NCBI GenBank assembly: GCA_964574635.1 | Contig: CAZNOG010000014.1 | Span: 37,770 to 101,769, forward strand | Length of the DNA: 64,000 nt | Reading direction: 5' to 3' | DNA from: CAZNOG01 sp964574635 | GTDB taxonomy: Bacteria; Bacteroidota; Bacteroidia; Flavobacteriales_D; Cryomorphaceae | Part shown: piece after piece, positions 8,598 through 18,108 of the stretch | Position numbering within the stretch: the first letter of the stretch is position 1 | How the letters are laid out: every line of letters starts with the position of its first letter | Made by a program: the position numbers and the translations under genes | The notes under the pieces: generated by a model | What the model was told of the DNA's origin: nothing | The model's database searches: none | What the model saw: only the letters and a program-made list of their open reading frames with translations

Positions 8598-10013
8598 TTG
8601 CCGATCCGCCGTTTTTTTCTCCTTTTCTCATTTTTCGTGTGTTTCGGATCCCTCGGTGCGCAAATCGTTTCCGAGATACCCCTCGACACCACCGGCAGGA
8701 AAACCGTGGTCGATATCCTCTTCGACGGAAACGACCTGACCAAAGACCACATCATCGCCCGTGAAATGACCTTCTCCCGGGGCGACACGCTGTACTGGTC
8801 CAACCTGAAGGCGGGGATGGAGCAGTCCAAAAACAACATCATGAACCTCCGGCTCTTCAATTTCGTGGAAATCGAGCCAATCACGATCGACACGAACGAG
8901 GTCATCGTGTTGGTCTCCGTTCAAGAGCGGTGGTACATCTATCCGGTTCCGATCTTCGAAATCGCCCAAACCAACTTCAACACGTGGTGGGAAACCAAGG
9001 AACTCAGGTGGTTGAATTACGGAATCTCGGTGAGTCACAACAATTTCAGAGGCCTGAACCAAGACCTTTCCTTCACCCTGCGGTTCGGTTACACCAAGCG
9101 GTTCAGCGCTTCCTACACCATTCCCAACCTGAACCGAAAGCAAACCCTGGGTCTCCATCTGAGTGCGCGGTATTATGAAAACGGAGAAATCACGTACAAC
9201 ACCTCTGACAACGAAAGGCAATTCTTCCGCATCCGCGGAGAAAAGGCGAGGAAATACTACTTGTATAAGGTGGGACTCAGCTACCGGGAGAACATCCATC
9301 TCCGCCACTACTTCGAGTTTTCATTTTTCGACGCGTACGTGCATGACAGCATCCCGAAATTGCAACCCGATTATTTCGTCGGTGGAAAGGCGCGATCGCG
9401 GTTTCTCCGAGCTTCGTACCTGATCGCATACGACACGCGCGACTACAGGCGCTACCCCTTGCAGGGTTTGTACCTCTTCGGGTTTTTGAACCAAGACGGG
9501 CTCGGGCTGGTCAATAAGGAAGGCATGAACCTGTTCACCACCACCGCCGGCTTCCGGCAGTACCACAAATTGGGAGAGCGCTTTTACGCCGCGTACAGCG
9601 TGGAGGGCAAAGTCAATTGGAACGAGCCGCCCTATTACCTCGTCGAAGGTCTGGGCTACAGCGCCGACGTAAGGGGGTACGAATACTACGTGATCGACGG
9701 CACGCGGTACGGAGTGTTCGCATCCAATCTCAAGTACGAAATCCTCAAACCCACGGCGATCGACCTGCCGCTGATTCCCACGGAAAAATTCAGCAAGACC
9801 TTCGTGGCGCTCTACGGTAATTTGTTTTTCGATGCGGGCTACGTATACGGTCCCCGATTCGAGGAAAACAACTCGCTTGTAAATGAATATCTTTACAGCG
9901 GTGGAATTGGCTTGGACCTCGTGACCTATTACGATCGCGTCCTCCGCCTCGAAGGCACCGTCAACGCTTTGGGTGAGGCCGGGTTTTACATTCACTTCAA
10001 ACAAGCATTCTGA
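8598..10013 (+). CDS. BamA/TamA-like outer-membrane barrel protein
   Basis: About 471 residues if it starts at TTG 8598, two bases after the CBS gene stop; the open frame continues upstream, but only as a shadow of the CBS gene. The predicted N-terminus (LPIRRFFLLFSFFVCFGSLGAQ) is a signal peptide. A single POTRA-like region follows (about 35-115, VVDILFDGNDLTKDHIIAREM), then a beta-barrel with many alternating aromatic strands and a terminal Phe (HFKQAF). It resembles Omp85-superfamily barrels but is much shorter than BamA encoded nearby. Its stop overlaps the nadK start (TGATG). Function unknown; insertion or export of an outer-membrane component is plausible. Confidence 0.75.
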   Translation: MPIRRFFLLFSFFVCFGSLGAQIVSEIPLDTTGRKTVVDILFDGNDLTKDHIIAREMTFSRGDTLYWSNLKAGMEQSKNNIMNLRLFNFVEIEPITIDTNEVIVLVSVQERWYIYPVPIFEIAQTNFNTWWETKELRWLNYGISVSHNNFRGLNQDLSFTLRFGYTKRFSASYTIPNLNRKQTLGLHLSARYYENGEITYNTSDNERQFFRIRGEKARKYYLYKVGLSYRENIHLRHYFEFSFFDAYVHDSIPKLQPDYFVGGKARSRFLRASYLIAYDTRDYRRYPLQGLYLFGFLNQDGLGLVNKEGMNLFTTTAGFRQYHKLGERFYAAYSVEGKVNWNEPPYYLVEGLGYSADVRGYEYYVIDGTRYGVFASNLKYEILKPTAIDLPLIPTEKFSKTFVALYGNLFFDAGYVYGPRFEENNSLVNEYLYSGGIGLDLVTYYDRVLRLEGTVNALGEAGFYIHFKQAF

Positions 10014-10891
10014 TGAAGATCGCCCTATTCGGCAACCCCTATCCCAACGAACTTCACGGCCGTGTTCAGCACCTTCTCGACCTGATGGAGGCGCGAGGCA
10101 TGCACGCGGTCATTCACGATGAATTCGAGTCCCATCTTCGCAAAAGCGGGCACTTGACCAAGAGCTACGACACGTGGACCAAAGCGGAGCTGAACATTCG
10201 CGAATACGCTTGTTTGGTGAGCATAGGCGGTGACGGCACTTTATTGGAAACCGTCGTACTCATCGGCGATTCCGGCGTGCCCGTCGTCGGCATCAACGCC
10301 GGAAGATTGGGCTTCATTTCGAGCGTGAGCATCGAAGAGTTTCCAGAAATTCTCGACGGATTGGAACACGGAAATTCGGCCGTGGCGGAACGCGAACTCA
10401 TCATGACCCGATCCGAAAGGGATATTTTCCCTCGGTGCAATTTCGGATTAAACGAGCTGACCTTGCACAAAAAAGACACCACTTCCATGGTGAAAATCGA
10501 CGTGCACATCAACGACGAATTCCTGAACTCCTACTGGGCAGACGGCATCATCGTAGGCACGCCCACCGGATCCACGGCATATAGCTTGAGTTGCGGCGGT
10601 CCCATCATTTTGCCGGGATCCGAAAACTTCGTCATCACCCCCATCGCGCCCCACAACCTCAACGTGCGCCCCGCCGTGGTGTCCAACGACGTAACCATCC
10701 GGTTGCGCATCCACGGCCGCAGCAACGAATTTTTGGTGGCGCTCGACAGCCGCTCCCGCGTGATTTACCCCGGCGAAGAAATAGAGATCAAGAAGGCCCC
10801 TTTTCGCTTCCGCCTGCTGCAAGTGCCGGGACACACCTACCTCGACACCTTGCGCAACAAGCTGATGTGGGGGTTGGACAAACGCAACTGA
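10013..10891 (+). CDS. nadK: NAD kinase
   Basis: 292 residues. Phosphorylates NAD+ to NADP+ with ATP in the cytoplasm. Shows the GGDGTLLE motif (about residues 72-79), the NAGRLGF motif, the NELTLHK segment (usually NE-x-x-x-H) and the TPTGSTAYSLS motif that forms the NAD site. Overlaps the preceding barrel gene by one base, so it is translated as part of the envelope operon. Confidence 0.95.
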   Translation: MKIALFGNPYPNELHGRVQHLLDLMEARGMHAVIHDEFESHLRKSGHLTKSYDTWTKAELNIREYACLVSIGGDGTLLETVVLIGDSGVPVVGINAGRLGFISSVSIEEFPEILDGLEHGNSAVAERELIMTRSERDIFPRCNFGLNELTLHKKDTTSMVKIDVHINDEFLNSYWADGIIVGTPTGSTAYSLSCGGPIILPGSENFVITPIAPHNLNVRPAVVSNDVTIRLRIHGRSNEFLVALDSRSRVIYPGEEIEIKKAPFRFRLLQVPGHTYLDTLRNKLMWGLDKRN

Positions 10892-10981
10892 TTGGGCTAT
10901 TTTTGCCTGACGAAGGTGACACATCACGGAAAAATATCGACCAATCGGACAATAATTGCAATGGGCCGGCGATTAAGGAAC

Positions 10982-11806
10982 ATGAAATCGGTGCTGGTTC
11001 TTCTGTTGTTTATCCCTGCGTTTACCGCGTTTGGGCAATACCACGAGTTCGGTGCGATGTTTTCGACCAGCTACTACGTGGGCGACATCGCCCCCAAGGA
11101 TTTTTACCCCCAGCGCTTCGAACCCGGCGGAGGGTTGGTATACCGGTACAACACGTCCGACCGCATGGCGCTGAAGGTTTCGGCGCTGTACAACCGGCTG
11201 TATGCCCACGACAAGTACGCCGACAATACGTGGCAGCGCAACCGCAACCTCCACTTTCGCGCTTCCATTTTCGAACTGAGCACCCAAATAGAAATCAATT
11301 TTCTCACCTACGAAATCGGCGACAGGCGCAGACCTTCCAGCCCCTACCTTTTCGCAGGGTTGTCCATTTTCAGGTTCAATCCACAAGCCGAATACAACGA
11401 CCGCTGGGTGGACCTCCAGCCATTGGGCACCGAAGGTCAGGGCATGCGCAACGGTGATGACCGGTACAGCCTCACCCAGTTGAGCATCCCCTTCGGCGTG
11501 GGGTTTAAATTCAATATCGCGCACAACTTCGCCGGAGCGTTGGAATGGGGCATGCGAAAAACCTTTACCGACTACCTCGACGACGTGAGTACGGTGTACG
11601 TGGACAATGCCCTGCTCGAACAAGAAAACGGGCCCCTCGCGGCGCTTATGGCCGATCGCTCCTACTACCCCAACGGCCCGGAAGGAACGAATACGGGTAT
11701 GCAGAGAGGGGACGGATCCCGATCGGATTGGTACGTTTTCGCGGGTGTGATGCTGACGTACAAATTCGGCGGAGCCAAGATCAAGTGCCCGGCGCCGGCC
11801 AACTGA
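10982..11806 (+). CDS. porG: PorG-like outer-membrane protein (DUF6089), T9SS component
   Basis: About 274 residues from the ATG at 10982, which begins a clear signal peptide (MKSVLVLLLFIPAFTAFGQ); an upstream frame to 10892 lacks signal features. The mature part is a small beta-barrel beginning YHEFGAMFSTSYYVGDI, typical of DUF6089. In Porphyromonas gingivalis PorG is an outer-membrane T9SS protein interacting with the PorK/PorN ring and its gene lies beside uppS and the Omp85 gene; the same order is present here. That context plus T9SS cargo in this window supports the name. Confidence 0.83.
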   Translation: MKSVLVLLLFIPAFTAFGQYHEFGAMFSTSYYVGDIAPKDFYPQRFEPGGGLVYRYNTSDRMALKVSALYNRLYAHDKYADNTWQRNRNLHFRASIFELSTQIEINFLTYEIGDRRRPSSPYLFAGLSIFRFNPQAEYNDRWVDLQPLGTEGQGMRNGDDRYSLTQLSIPFGVGFKFNIAHNFAGALEWGMRKTFTDYLDDVSTVYVDNALLEQENGPLAALMADRSYYPNGPEGTNTGMQRGDGSRSDWYVFAGVMLTYKFGGAKIKCPAPAN

Positions 11807-11850
11807 TGATGTGCGAAGGCGTAATGACGAAGGTGAGGATGGGATGATTT

Positions 11851-11870
11851 GGTGTTTTGTGGGTGTGGCT
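11851..11870 (-). repeat. Dispersed ACCCACAAAAACCC motif, copy 3
   Basis: On the minus strand this reads AGCCACACCCACAAAACACC, one A shorter than the consensus. It lies 45 bases after the porG stop. Confidence 0.7.
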
Positions 11871-11947
11871 CTTTCCATTCCACGATCTTCCAAATTCGAG
11901 GAAAACCGAAAGCTCGGACGATAGGCGATCGGGCTGATCTCCCACCC

Positions 11948-11966
11948 CCAAAAACCTTAAAAATCC
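11948..11966 (+). repeat. Degenerate dispersed motif near uppS
   Basis: Within 11941-11966 the plus strand reads CCCACCCCCAAAAACCTTA, similar to the consensus but with several changes. It faces copy 3 in inverted orientation ~80 bases away. Confidence 0.4.
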
Positions 11967-12104
11967 GTACGGGCGTACCCCCGTCGACGAATTGGGAACA
12001 CCGACCTTCGCCTCCACCCGAAAGAATGTACCGAAAAGGGAATATCCGCGCCGCCTCTGCGTTTTGGATTCGCCGAAAATTTAAGACATTTGCGGACTTA
12101 CAAA

Positions 12105-12848
12105 ATGAGCTTCAAGGAAAAGATAGACCTCAAGCGCGTGCCTCAGCACGTCGCCATCATCATGGACGGCAACGGGCGGTGGGCGAAGAAAAAGGGGGAA
12201 ATGCGCGTGTACGGCCACATGAACGGCGTGAACAGCGTGCGTGAAACCTTGGAGGGCGCCACGGAAATAGGAGTCAAATTCCTGACTCTGTACGCCTTCA
12301 GCACCGAGAATTGGGACCGCCCCAGCGAGGAAGTATCGGCGCTGATGGACCTGCTGGTTCAGACCATCGTCAAGGAAATCGACGAGCTCGAGGAAAAACA
12401 GGTTCGTCTGATGGCCATCGGCGATATGGACATGCTGCCCGGCACGTGCAAAACCACCCTCGCCGAAGCCATCGAGAGGACGAAGTCCAACGACCGCATT
12501 TGCCTCGTGTTGGCATTGAGCTACAGCGCAAAATGGGAAATCGCGCGAGCTGCGCGGCGCATGGCCGCACTGGCCGCACGCGGAGAATTGGACCCCGCGT
12601 CCATCGACGAGAGTTTATTCGCCTCCTACCTCGAAACCGCGGGCCTTCCCGATCCGGAATTATTGATCAGAACCAGCGGGGAAAAGCGGATCAGTAATTT
12701 CTTGCTGTGGCAGATCGCTTACAGCGAATTGTATTTCACCCCCACCCTGTGGCCGGACTTCAAGAAGGAAAATCTTTTTGAAGCCATCGTAGCGTATCAA
12801 AACAGAGAGAGAAGGTTTGGCAAAATCAGCGAGCAAATTACGCCTTAA
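12105..12848 (+). CDS. uppS: Isoprenyl transferase (undecaprenyl diphosphate synthase)
   Basis: 247 residues. Adds isopentenyl units in cis to make undecaprenyl diphosphate, the lipid carrier for peptidoglycan and surface polysaccharides. The signature IIMDGNGRWAK gives catalytic Asp21, and the C-terminal RTSGEKRISNFLLWQ segment carries the conserved Arg/Ser motif. ATG at 12105 is preferred to a TTG at 12090. The last 32 bases overlap the start of bamA, indicating coupling. Confidence 0.95.
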   Translation: MSFKEKIDLKRVPQHVAIIMDGNGRWAKKKGEMRVYGHMNGVNSVRETLEGATEIGVKFLTLYAFSTENWDRPSEEVSALMDLLVQTIVKEIDELEEKQVRLMAIGDMDMLPGTCKTTLAEAIERTKSNDRICLVLALSYSAKWEIARAARRMAALAARGELDPASIDESLFASYLETAGLPDPELLIRTSGEKRISNFLLWQIAYSELYFTPTLWPDFKKENLFEAIVAYQNRERRFGKISEQITP

Positions 12849-15339
12849 ATTCATTGCTGTCGCAGCGGTTTGCCTTATGCTCGCCTCCCAAGGTTGGGCG
12901 CAGGAGGGGATCGGGTCTTTGGACATCAATTACGAAGCGCCCCGTGAAGTGACCATCGGCGGCATCACCGTATCGGGCACGCGAAACCTCGACTCAAAGG
13001 CGATCATCCTGTTTTCGGGGCTGTCCGTGGGCGAAACCATCACCGTGCCCGGCGAAGACATCTCCAAAGCCATCAAAAACCTCTGGCGCCAACGCCTTTT
13101 TTCCGACATCAAGATCTCCGTGTCGGAAGTGCGGGGCAGCGAAGTTTTTCTCAATATCGAACTCACCGAACGCGCGCGGTTGTCGCGCTTCAGGTTTGAA
13201 GGCGTCACCAAAGGTCAAGCCGAAACCCTCCGCGACAAAATCAACCTGATCCGCGGGACTATCGTTACGGAAAACCTGCTCAACAACACCTCCAACATCA
13301 TCAAAAAGCACTACCGCGAAAAGGGTTTCCTCGACGCGGAAGTCTCCATTACCCAACACCCAGACACCCTCGTTGCCAACAGCGAATACCTGGTCATCGA
13401 AGTGGACAGGAAGGAGAAAATCAAAATCGGCAATATCGATTTGCACGGCGTGGAGCAGCTGAACGCGAAGAAGCTGGAGCGGAAGATGAAGGACACCAAA
13501 GAGCGGAAATTCTACCGCTTCTGGAAACGGTCGAAGTTCATCCCCGAGCTGTATCGAAAAGACAAAAACGCCATCATCGACGCGTACAACAAAGAGGGCT
13601 TCCGCAACGCCAAAATCGTGTCGGACTCCGTGTACCGCAATCCCAACGGCACCGTGGGCATCGACATCACCATCAGCGAAGGAAACCAATTCTACTTCGG
13701 TGAAATCGATTGGGTGGGCAACACCAAATACACTTCGTCCAAGCTCAGGGAAGTGCTCGACATCAATACGGGAGAGGTGTACGACAAGGAAAAATTCGAG
13801 TCGCGGCTGTTCATGAATCCCACCGGCGGCGACGTGAGCTCACTGTACCTCGACGACGGCTACCTGGCCTTCCAAGCCATCCCGGTGGAAAAACGGGTGC
13901 ACAACGACACCATCGACGTGGAAATCCGCATTTACGAAGGGCGGCAGTACCGCATCAACCGCGTGATCATCCAAGGAAACACCAAGACGAACGACCACGT
14001 TATCCGCCGGGAAGTGCGCACGAGGCCGGGCGACTTGTTCAGCCGGTCGGACATCATTCGAACCCAACGGGAGCTGGCTCAACTCGGCTACTTCGATCCG
14101 GAAGGTTTCGGCATCAACCCCATTCAAAACGACCAGGAAGGAACGGTGGATATCGTGTACACGGTAGTGGAGCGCCCGTCGGACCAAGTGGAACTCTCCG
14201 GTGGATTCGGCGGGGGTCGCGTGGTGGGAAGCGTGGGGGTTTCGCTGACCAACTTCAGCATCGGGAAAATCTTCGATAAAAACGCCTACAAGCCACTCCC
14301 CGGTGGAGACGGTCAACGGCTGAGCCTCCGCGCACAGTCCAACGGAGTGTACTACCAATCATACAACCTCTCCTTTACCGAACCGTGGCTCGGCGGTAAA
14401 AAACCCAACTCCTTTACCGTGGGGCTGCAGCGTTCGGTGCAAACCAACGGCCTCACCAAGAAATACAAAGAGCGGCAAGCGCTCTATATCACGGGGGGAA
14501 CCGTAAGCCTCGGTACGCGCTTGAAAAAACCCGACGACTATTTCCAAGTGCTCTTCGGCGTGAGCTACCTGTACTACGACATACAGAACTTCACCAGCGG
14601 CAGCGGTACGGGGATCTTCGCCTTTCAAGACGGTACCTCGAATAACCTCTCGGGTATCATCAACATTTCGCGAAATTCGGTCTTCGATCCCATCTACCCG
14701 CGGTACGGCTCCAACGTCAAGATCAACACCAAATTCACCCTGCCTTATTCGGCGTGGGACGGCGTGAATTACGCCGGAAACATCAGCGACCAAAAACGGT
14801 ACAGATGGGCCGAATACTACAAGTGGAAAGCGGTAGCCGAATGGTACACCGAGTTGGCCCCCAAGCTGGTGCTAATGACGAGAGTAGGTTTCGGGTACTT
14901 GGGGTATTACAACAAAGACAAGGGACTCTCGCCCTTTGAGCGATTCTACTTGGGAGGTGCCGCCCTGTCGGGTTTTGCGCTCGACGGACGCGAGATCATC
15001 GGGCTGCGCGGTTACGACGACCTCAGCCTCTCCCCGAGGGAAGGTTCGGGCATCGTCGCCAAACACACCATGGAATTGCGGTATCCCTTGTCGTTGAATC
15101 CGTCGGCCACGATATACGCACTTGGGTTTCTCGAGGCCGGAAACGCCTACGAAGGTTTCGAGAACTTCGACCCCTTCGACCTTTACCGGGCCTCGGGTGT
15201 GGGTGTACGCATTTTCTTGCCGATGTTCGGTTTGATGGGGCTCGATTACGGATGGCGTTTCGACGACGTAACAGGACGACCCGACATGGCGCGATCCCAA
15301 TTCCATTTTACCATTGGCATGAATCTTGGAGAACTGTAA
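12817..15339 (+). CDS. bamA: Outer-membrane protein assembly factor BamA
   Basis: 840 residues from a TTG codon at 12817, chosen because the following residues (KLRLKFIAVAAVCLMLASQGWAQ) form a signal peptide; a purine-rich AGAGAGAAGG lies just upstream. Five POTRA-like repeats (about 40-450) are followed by an Omp85 barrel with GFGGGRVVGSVG at its start and the GYYN...GLRGYDD loop region. It inserts beta-barrel proteins into the outer membrane. The chain ends GMNLGEL rather than with the usual terminal aromatic residue. It overlaps uppS and is followed by two Skp-like chaperones, its expected substrate carriers. Confidence 0.93.
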   Translation: MAKSASKLRLKFIAVAAVCLMLASQGWAQEGIGSLDINYEAPREVTIGGITVSGTRNLDSKAIILFSGLSVGETITVPGEDISKAIKNLWRQRLFSDIKISVSEVRGSEVFLNIELTERARLSRFRFEGVTKGQAETLRDKINLIRGTIVTENLLNNTSNIIKKHYREKGFLDAEVSITQHPDTLVANSEYLVIEVDRKEKIKIGNIDLHGVEQLNAKKLERKMKDTKERKFYRFWKRSKFIPELYRKDKNAIIDAYNKEGFRNAKIVSDSVYRNPNGTVGIDITISEGNQFYFGEIDWVGNTKYTSSKLREVLDINTGEVYDKEKFESRLFMNPTGGDVSSLYLDDGYLAFQAIPVEKRVHNDTIDVEIRIYEGRQYRINRVIIQGNTKTNDHVIRREVRTRPGDLFSRSDIIRTQRELAQLGYFDPEGFGINPIQNDQEGTVDIVYTVVERPSDQVELSGGFGGGRVVGSVGVSLTNFSIGKIFDKNAYKPLPGGDGQRLSLRAQSNGVYYQSYNLSFTEPWLGGKKPNSFTVGLQRSVQTNGLTKKYKERQALYITGGTVSLGTRLKKPDDYFQVLFGVSYLYYDIQNFTSGSGTGIFAFQDGTSNNLSGIINISRNSVFDPIYPRYGSNVKINTKFTLPYSAWDGVNYAGNISDQKRYRWAEYYKWKAVAEWYTELAPKLVLMTRVGFGYLGYYNKDKGLSPFERFYLGGAALSGFALDGREIIGLRGYDDLSLSPREGSGIVAKHTMELRYPLSLNPSATIYALGFLEAGNAYEGFENFDPFDLYRASGVGVRIFLPMFGLMGLDYGWRFDDVTGRPDMARSQFHFTIGMNLGEL

Positions 15340-15456
15340 AAAAACACTACTTTCGTCTTCCGCTCCAAATCCTTATCGCCCCCGAGGCGGTCGGGTGGAC
15401 GCTCAAAGGCAATCAAACGGGAAGACACTTACGGACATCTAAACCAAGCAAAAGTC

Positions 15457-16062
15457 ATGAAGAAGTTGATAGCCACATTGGCGTTGTCGTTGTCGGTACT
15501 GTTCGTCGCTCAGGCCCAGCGATACGCATACGTTGACACGGAATACATCCTCCGAAATCTGGAATCCTACCAAACGGCCCAAAAAGAACTCGACCGCCTG
15601 TCCCAACAATGGCAAAACGAAATCGAAGAGCGGTACGCCGCACTCGATCGGATGTACAAAGCCTACCAAGCCGAAAAAGTGCTGCTGACCGAAGAGATGC
15701 GCAAAGAGCGGGAAGATGAAATCATCGCCATGGAAGAAGAAGCCAAAAACCTGCAACGTCAGCGCTTCGGAATGGAAGGCGATCTCTTTCAGCGCCGCCA
15801 AGAGCTCATCCAGCCCATACAAGAAGAAGTGTACCAAGCCATCAAAGAAGTGGCCGACGGTGGCGGATACGCCGTGATCTTCGACAAGGCGAACCAATCC
15901 AATATTCTCTACGCCGACCCGCGGTACGACAGAAGCGACCGGGTATTGACCCGCCTCGGTGTCAGCGCCAAAGATCGTGACAGTGGCTCCGACAGCCAAG
16001 AACCCACTACTCCTCAGACGGAAAGGCAATCCACTCCTTCGCAACCTCCTCAGCGCAGATAA
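15457..16062 (+). CDS. OmpH/Skp-like periplasmic chaperone
   Basis: 201 residues. A signal peptide (MKKLIATLALSLSVLFVAQA) is followed by the Skp start YAYVDTEYIL, a long charged coiled coil (about 45-115) and the conserved GGGYAVIFDKA...ILYADP end. The last ~45 residues are a Ser/Pro/Gln-rich tail. Skp trimers hold unfolded outer-membrane proteins for delivery to BamA, encoded ~115 bases upstream. First of a tandem pair. Confidence 0.9.
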   Translation: MKKLIATLALSLSVLFVAQAQRYAYVDTEYILRNLESYQTAQKELDRLSQQWQNEIEERYAALDRMYKAYQAEKVLLTEEMRKEREDEIIAMEEEAKNLQRQRFGMEGDLFQRRQELIQPIQEEVYQAIKEVADGGGYAVIFDKANQSNILYADPRYDRSDRVLTRLGVSAKDRDSGSDSQEPTTPQTERQSTPSQPPQRR

Positions 16063-16156
16063 TGCGAAGGAGCGCGGCGGTAAGGGCTAACAAAAAAGAC
16101 AAACCCGACCCCGGCGCACCGGAAATTCCGACGAAAGATCATCCTGAACCCCACAA

Positions 16157-16660
16157 ATGAAAACACCAATGAAAAAAATCCTCCTTCTCGCAGTTTTGTC
16201 CTTGGGTACCGTTACCTACGCGGCAGCACAAAAATTCGGTCACGCCAATTTCGGCGAGATCATCTCTCTCATGCCCGAACGCGCACAAGCCGAAAAAGAA
16301 GTGCAGGATCTCCAGAAAAAACTCGAAGCCCGGTTGACCACCATGATCGAAACCTACCAAGGCAAGATCACGGAATTCGAGTCCGACACCACGCTCACTC
16401 CCGCCGTGCGCAGGAGCCTTCAAAGCGAAATCCAGGACCTCCAAGGTCGAATCCAGGAGTTCCAACAAACGGCCACCACGGAAATCCAAGTGAAGCAGAA
16501 TGAGCTGATGTCCGCCATGTTTAAGCGGGTGCAAGACGCAGCCGGCGAAGTGGGCAAAGAAGGAGGATACACGTACATCTTCGACTCGGGGAGCGACGCC
16601 ATGTTGTACGCCGGCGGCGAAGACGTGACCGCCAAAATCAAAACCCAACTGGGCATCTGA
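16157..16660 (+). CDS. OmpH/Skp-like periplasmic chaperone (second copy)
   Basis: 167 residues. A signal peptide (MKKILLLAVLSLGTVTYAAA) precedes KFGHANFGEIISLMPE, a coiled coil rich in Gln/Glu (about 45-120) and GGYTYIFDSGSDAMLYAGG. A second in-frame ATG at 16169 is an alternative start. Paralogue of the preceding gene; Bacteroidota usually carry such a pair after bamA. Presumed periplasmic chaperone. Confidence 0.88.
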   Translation: MKTPMKKILLLAVLSLGTVTYAAAQKFGHANFGEIISLMPERAQAEKEVQDLQKKLEARLTTMIETYQGKITEFESDTTLTPAVRRSLQSEIQDLQGRIQEFQQTATTEIQVKQNELMSAMFKRVQDAAGEVGKEGGYTYIFDSGSDAMLYAGGEDVTAKIKTQLGI

Positions 16661-16714
16661 TTCCCTGAAGACCCCCGTAAGATTCCGAAAAAACAGGCGG
16701 CGACGCCTCCACCC

Positions 16715-17521
16715 ATGACAGACCGGTACGACAATAGGCCCATCGGCGTGTTCGATTCCGGCATCGGTGGGTTGACCGTCGCAGCCGCCTTGGCCCGCCA
16801 TCTTCCCAACGAAAGGCTGGTCTACTTCGGCGACACCGCCCACCTGCCGTACGGAGAAAAATCGCCCGCCGCCATCAGGCTGTACGCCTCGGAAATATTC
16901 GAATTTCTACGGAAAAAAGACTGCAAGGCCGTCGTCATCGCGTGCAATACCGCGTCGGCGGTCGCATTCGAATCCATGCGCGCCATCGCCGGCGACACCG
17001 CCCTGTTCAACGTCATCGACCCCACGGTGTCGCTCGTAGCCACGAAAATCAAAAAGGGCAAAGTGGGCGTCATCGCCACCAAAACCACGGTAAACTCGGG
17101 CGTATACTCCAAACGCATCCGCGAGCTGAACCCCGAGCTGCAAGTCAGCATGCTGGCCACGCCCCTGTTGGTGGCCATGATCGAAGAGGGATTCTTCAAC
17201 AACTCCATATCGAGCGCCATCATCGCCGATTACCTCTCCAAACCGAAATTGGAAAACCTCGACGCCCTCATCTTGGGGTGCACCCACTTTCCCCTCATCA
17301 AATCCGAAATACGGGCGTATTACGGAAATTCCATCCCGGTCATCGATTCATCGGATATCGTCGCCAAGTACGTTGGCGCCACCTTGGAAAAACTCGGGCT
17401 GTTCTCTTCGGAAAAAAAGGGACACCACGAGTTCTACGTTTCCGACCTCACCGAGTCTTTCCGCCAAAGCACGTCTTTGTTTTTCGGCACCCTCGTGTCG
17501 CTCCAAGAAGTCACCCTCTGA
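16715..17521 (+). CDS. murI: Glutamate racemase
   Basis: 268 residues. Interconverts L- and D-glutamate for peptidoglycan. Shows GVFDSGIGGLTV near the N-terminus, the catalytic ACNTAS motif with Cys77, and the second catalytic LGCTHFPLI motif with Cys189. Last gene of the rightward envelope cluster, converging with the carbonic anhydrase-like gene. Confidence 0.95.
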   Translation: MTDRYDNRPIGVFDSGIGGLTVAAALARHLPNERLVYFGDTAHLPYGEKSPAAIRLYASEIFEFLRKKDCKAVVIACNTASAVAFESMRAIAGDTALFNVIDPTVSLVATKIKKGKVGVIATKTTVNSGVYSKRIRELNPELQVSMLATPLLVAMIEEGFFNNSISSAIIADYLSKPKLENLDALILGCTHFPLIKSEIRAYYGNSIPVIDSSDIVAKYVGATLEKLGLFSSEKKGHHEFYVSDLTESFRQSTSLFFGTLVSLQEVTL

Positions 17522-17544
17522 TCGATCGCCCCGCGCGGAGGCAC

Positions 17545-18108
17545 TCATTGAACTCGTTCATCACACACCTCGTCCTCCCGAGTGTACCACCCCTTGTATT
17601 CCACGTACCCCTCGGCGATTTTGCGATTGGCCTTCACGGCCTCTTCCACCGGCCGTCGTTTCACGCATTTCGCGGGCACGCCGGCGTAAATCTCCCCGGC
17701 TTTGATGCGTGTATTTTCCAACACCACGGCCCCCGCCGCCACCAAGCCACCCCGTTCGATGTACACCTTGTCCATCACGATGGCACCCATGCCTATGAGC
17801 ACGTCCTCTTCGGCGGTACAGCCGTGCACCAGCGCGCGGTGACCCACCGAAACGCGATCGCCCAGAGTCACTTCGCTGTAATTCCGGGTTGCGTGCACCA
17901 CCACGCCGTCTTGTATGTTCACCCCGTCGCCAAAGCGGATGGCTCCCACATCTCCACGTATTACGGCCTGAAACCAGACGCTGCAATTCCTGCCCATCAC
18001 CACGTCGCCCGTCAGCGTAGCGTTAGGCGCCAGCCACGTGCCTTCACCGCACACAGGTGTCGCCCCGTTTACCGTTGCGATCAAAGCGCCCTCACTCACA
18101 GACTCCAT
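17545..18108 (-). CDS. Gamma carbonic anhydrase-family protein
   Basis: 187 residues from ATG 18108. A left-handed beta-helix hexapeptide protein with the gamma-CA pattern: WFQAVIRGDVG, NIQDGVVVHA, and VGHRALVHGC contributing metal-binding histidines. The start lies inside the last codons of the heavy-metal-binding gene (17-base overlap). Members may hydrate CO2, but many Bacteroidota homologues have no proven activity. A longer frame to 18186 exists but its extra N-terminus does not fit the fold. Confidence 0.85.
   Translation of the reverse strand: MESVSEGALIATVNGATPVCGEGTWLAPNATLTGDVVMGRNCSVWFQAVIRGDVGAIRFGDGVNIQDGVVVHATRNYSEVTLGDRVSVGHRALVHGCTAEEDVLIGMGAIVMDKVYIERGGLVAAGAVVLENTRIKAGEIYAGVPAKCVKRRPVEEAVKANRKIAEGYVEYKGWYTREDEVCDERVQ

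Larger units (their letters stand above)
11807..12104. other. Intergenic region between porG and uppS
   Basis: About 300 bases with no gene. It interrupts an otherwise tight gene row and contains a reverse motif copy (11851-11870) and a degenerate forward copy (11948-11966), which together could form a long-armed hairpin. Confidence 0.6.

Noticed and set aside
16145..16170. CCCCACAAATGAAAACACCA at the start of the second ompH as another dispersed-motif copy
   Set aside because: The match is weak and explained by an ATG context followed by Lys/Thr/Pro codons.
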